Translations under genes and position numbers: made by a program | Source of the DNA: Corynebacterium freiburgense | Lineage (GTDB): Bacteria; Actinomycetota; Actinomycetes; Mycobacteriales; Mycobacteriaceae | DNA: 64,000 bases | Reading direction: 5' to 3' | Assembly (NCBI RefSeq): GCF_030408815.1 | Contig: NZ_CP047355.1 | Span: forward strand, 1,674,001-1,738,000 | The notes under the pieces: model-generated | What the model saw: the letters and a program-made list of their open reading frames with translations, nothing else | What the model was told of the DNA's origin: nothing | The model's database searches: none | Shown: piece by piece, positions 63,129-64,000 of the stretch | Layout: every line of letters starts with the position of its first letter | Position numbering within the stretch: position 1 is the stretch's first letter

Positions 63129-64000
63129 TTAGGCTAGACCGGTTTGTTGGCCCTCCCCGACTTTTTCATAGAGCCATTTGAGTATTGGGTAGATAATAAT
63201 AATTCCGGCTGACCCCCATGCAATGCCTTCGAGTTCCACACCAAATACCGTTAAAGTAAGGTTTCCAATACCTGCGATAAGCGCCACGGCAGCTGCTGTG
63301 AGATTTACGGGATTATTAAAATTGACGTTATTGTCTTGCCATATACGCACGCCGAGCATTCCAATAAGCCCATAAAGTACGAGCGTGGCTCCGCCAAGTA
63401 CGCCTTGCGGAATAGTGAAAATAAGCGCCCCGAATTTGGGAATGAAAGCCAGAGCAACTGCGGTAATTGCGGCAACCCAGTAAGCGGCAGTGGAATAGAC
63501 TTTGGTGGCCGCCATTACACCGATGTTTTCGGCATAGGTTGTGGTACCAGAACCACCAAAGCCACCTGCGAGTGAGGTTGCAAAACCGTCGGCAATCAGG
63601 GCGTCTCCTGCAAGATCGTCCATATTTCTTTGTGTCATGGCAGATACGGCTTTAACGTGTCCTACGTTTTCAGCAATAAGGACAATTACCACCGGTAGCG
63701 TGACCAGGATGGCGGAGAGTTGGAATTGTGGTGTGTGGAATTCTGGTACACCAAGCCATGCGGCATTGCGTACGGTATCTGCGGCTCCTGCTGCAAGATT
63801 ATTAGTCAGGGCTGCAAACACCCAGCCGATAATAACGCCAATAAGAATCCCTAATCTGGCTACCATGCCTCGCCCTGCCACAGTAGCTACAAGGATACTT
63901 ACCATTGTGATTGTGGCTACGAGTGGTTGTGCGGCATAGGAAGTTGCGGCTACTGGCGCTAGGTTGAGCCCGATAAGTGTAACGATGGCACCGGTTACGG
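63129..64000 (-). CDS. NCS2 uracil/xanthine permease, 5' end beyond window
   Basis: The frame stays open to the window edge, so only the C-terminal 290 or so residues are visible. It shows NCS2 features: VVIVLIAENVGHVKAVSAM, GFGGSGTTTYAENIGVMAATKVYS and a Gly-rich helix before GGATLVLYGLIGMLGVRIW. The NCS2 Glu and the QN-type/TTYAENIG motifs match proton-coupled uracil permeases (UraA/PyrP) better than xanthine carriers. It imports nucleobases across the cytoplasmic membrane. Confidence 0.88.
   Translation of the reverse strand, partial: VTGAIVTLIGLNLAPVAATSYAAQPLVATITMVSILVATVAGRGMVARLGILIGVIIGWVFAALTNNLAAGAADTVRNAAWLGVPEFHTPQFQLSAILVTLPVVIVLIAENVGHVKAVSAMTQRNMDDLAGDALIADGFATSLAGGFGGSGTTTYAENIGVMAATKVYSTAAYWVAAITAVALAFIPKFGALIFTIPQGVLGGATLVLYGLIGMLGVRIWQDNNVNFNNPVNLTAAAVALIAGIGNLTLTVFGVELEGIAWGSAGIIIIYPILKWLYEKVGEGQQTGLA

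Overview
The window is a chromosomal segment of a Corynebacterium species. It carries dtxR with every known metal ligand, a sigB–dtxR pair, an arabinan mannosyl/arabinofuranosyl-type GT87 enzyme (aftC position), polyphosphate glucokinase next to sigA, and a sugR/fruR PTS locus. From memory, the backbone order matches the C. glutamicum cg2077–cg2121 region: aftC, msrB, hemQ, DUF3000, rnd, dxs, trmA-like, DUF3159, DUF3710, dut, DUF3093, DUF4193, suhB, ppgK, sigA, helicase, DUF3039, DUF3099, methyltransferase, dtd, sigB, dtxR, hrpA, nrdR, lexA, sugR, fruK1, ptsI, fruR, fruK2, ptsF, ptsH. Base composition looks clearly lower in G+C than C. diphtheriae or C. glutamicum. A low-GC species such as C. 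kutscheri is a guess, not a demonstration.

Layout. 1–2.6 kb: a minus-strand copper/haem export operon (CopC, PCu(A)C chaperone with a His-rich tail, Tat-exported DyP peroxidase). 2.8–3.7 kb: six tRNA genes in a plus-strand cluster and one opposite, including a ~184-bp tandem duplication of a Val–Gly pair. 3.7–7 kb: aftC, msrB, hemQ and DUF3000. 7–10.7 kb: a four-gene siderophore-type iron ABC importer inserted into the conserved backbone. 10.9–19.6 kb: rnd, dxs and a housekeeping block. 19.65–20.53 kb: a large non-coding element with GT-rich left arm, hairpin core and AC-rich right arm. 20.5–31.3 kb: ppgK, sigA, helicase block, dtd, sigB, dtxR. 31.4–33.8 kb: DUF4192 and PAC2 genes. 33.9–39.9 kb: an accessory metal/peptide-type ABC importer with an embedded MFS exporter and a fused double permease. 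39.9–48.4 kb: DUF3516 helicase, HAD phosphatase, ahpD–ahpC, oxyR, two paralogous membrane proteins, a SIMPL protein. 48.5–54.4 kb: hrpA, nrdR and lexA. 54.5–63.1 kb: the general PTS/fructose locus, interrupted between fruK1 and ptsI by a second copy of the GT/AC hairpin element. 63.1 kb–end: an NCS2 uracil permease cut by the window edge.

How it works together. Iron and redox genes dominate: DtxR, HemQ, the siderophore importer, AhpCD–OxyR and DyP. Two primary-type sigma factors and LexA/NrdR supply global control. PtsI, HPr and the fructose EIIABC, with FruK and two DeoR repressors, feed sugars to glycolysis.

The most unusual items are: (1) the two homologous GT/AC-skewed hairpin elements at 19.7–20.4 kb and 56.3–56.9 kb; (2) the ABC/MFS operon with fused permease; (3) a first PfkB-family kinase of the PTS locus that has lost its catalytic GAGD motif and other active-site residues; and (4) the absence of galE downstream of dtxR.
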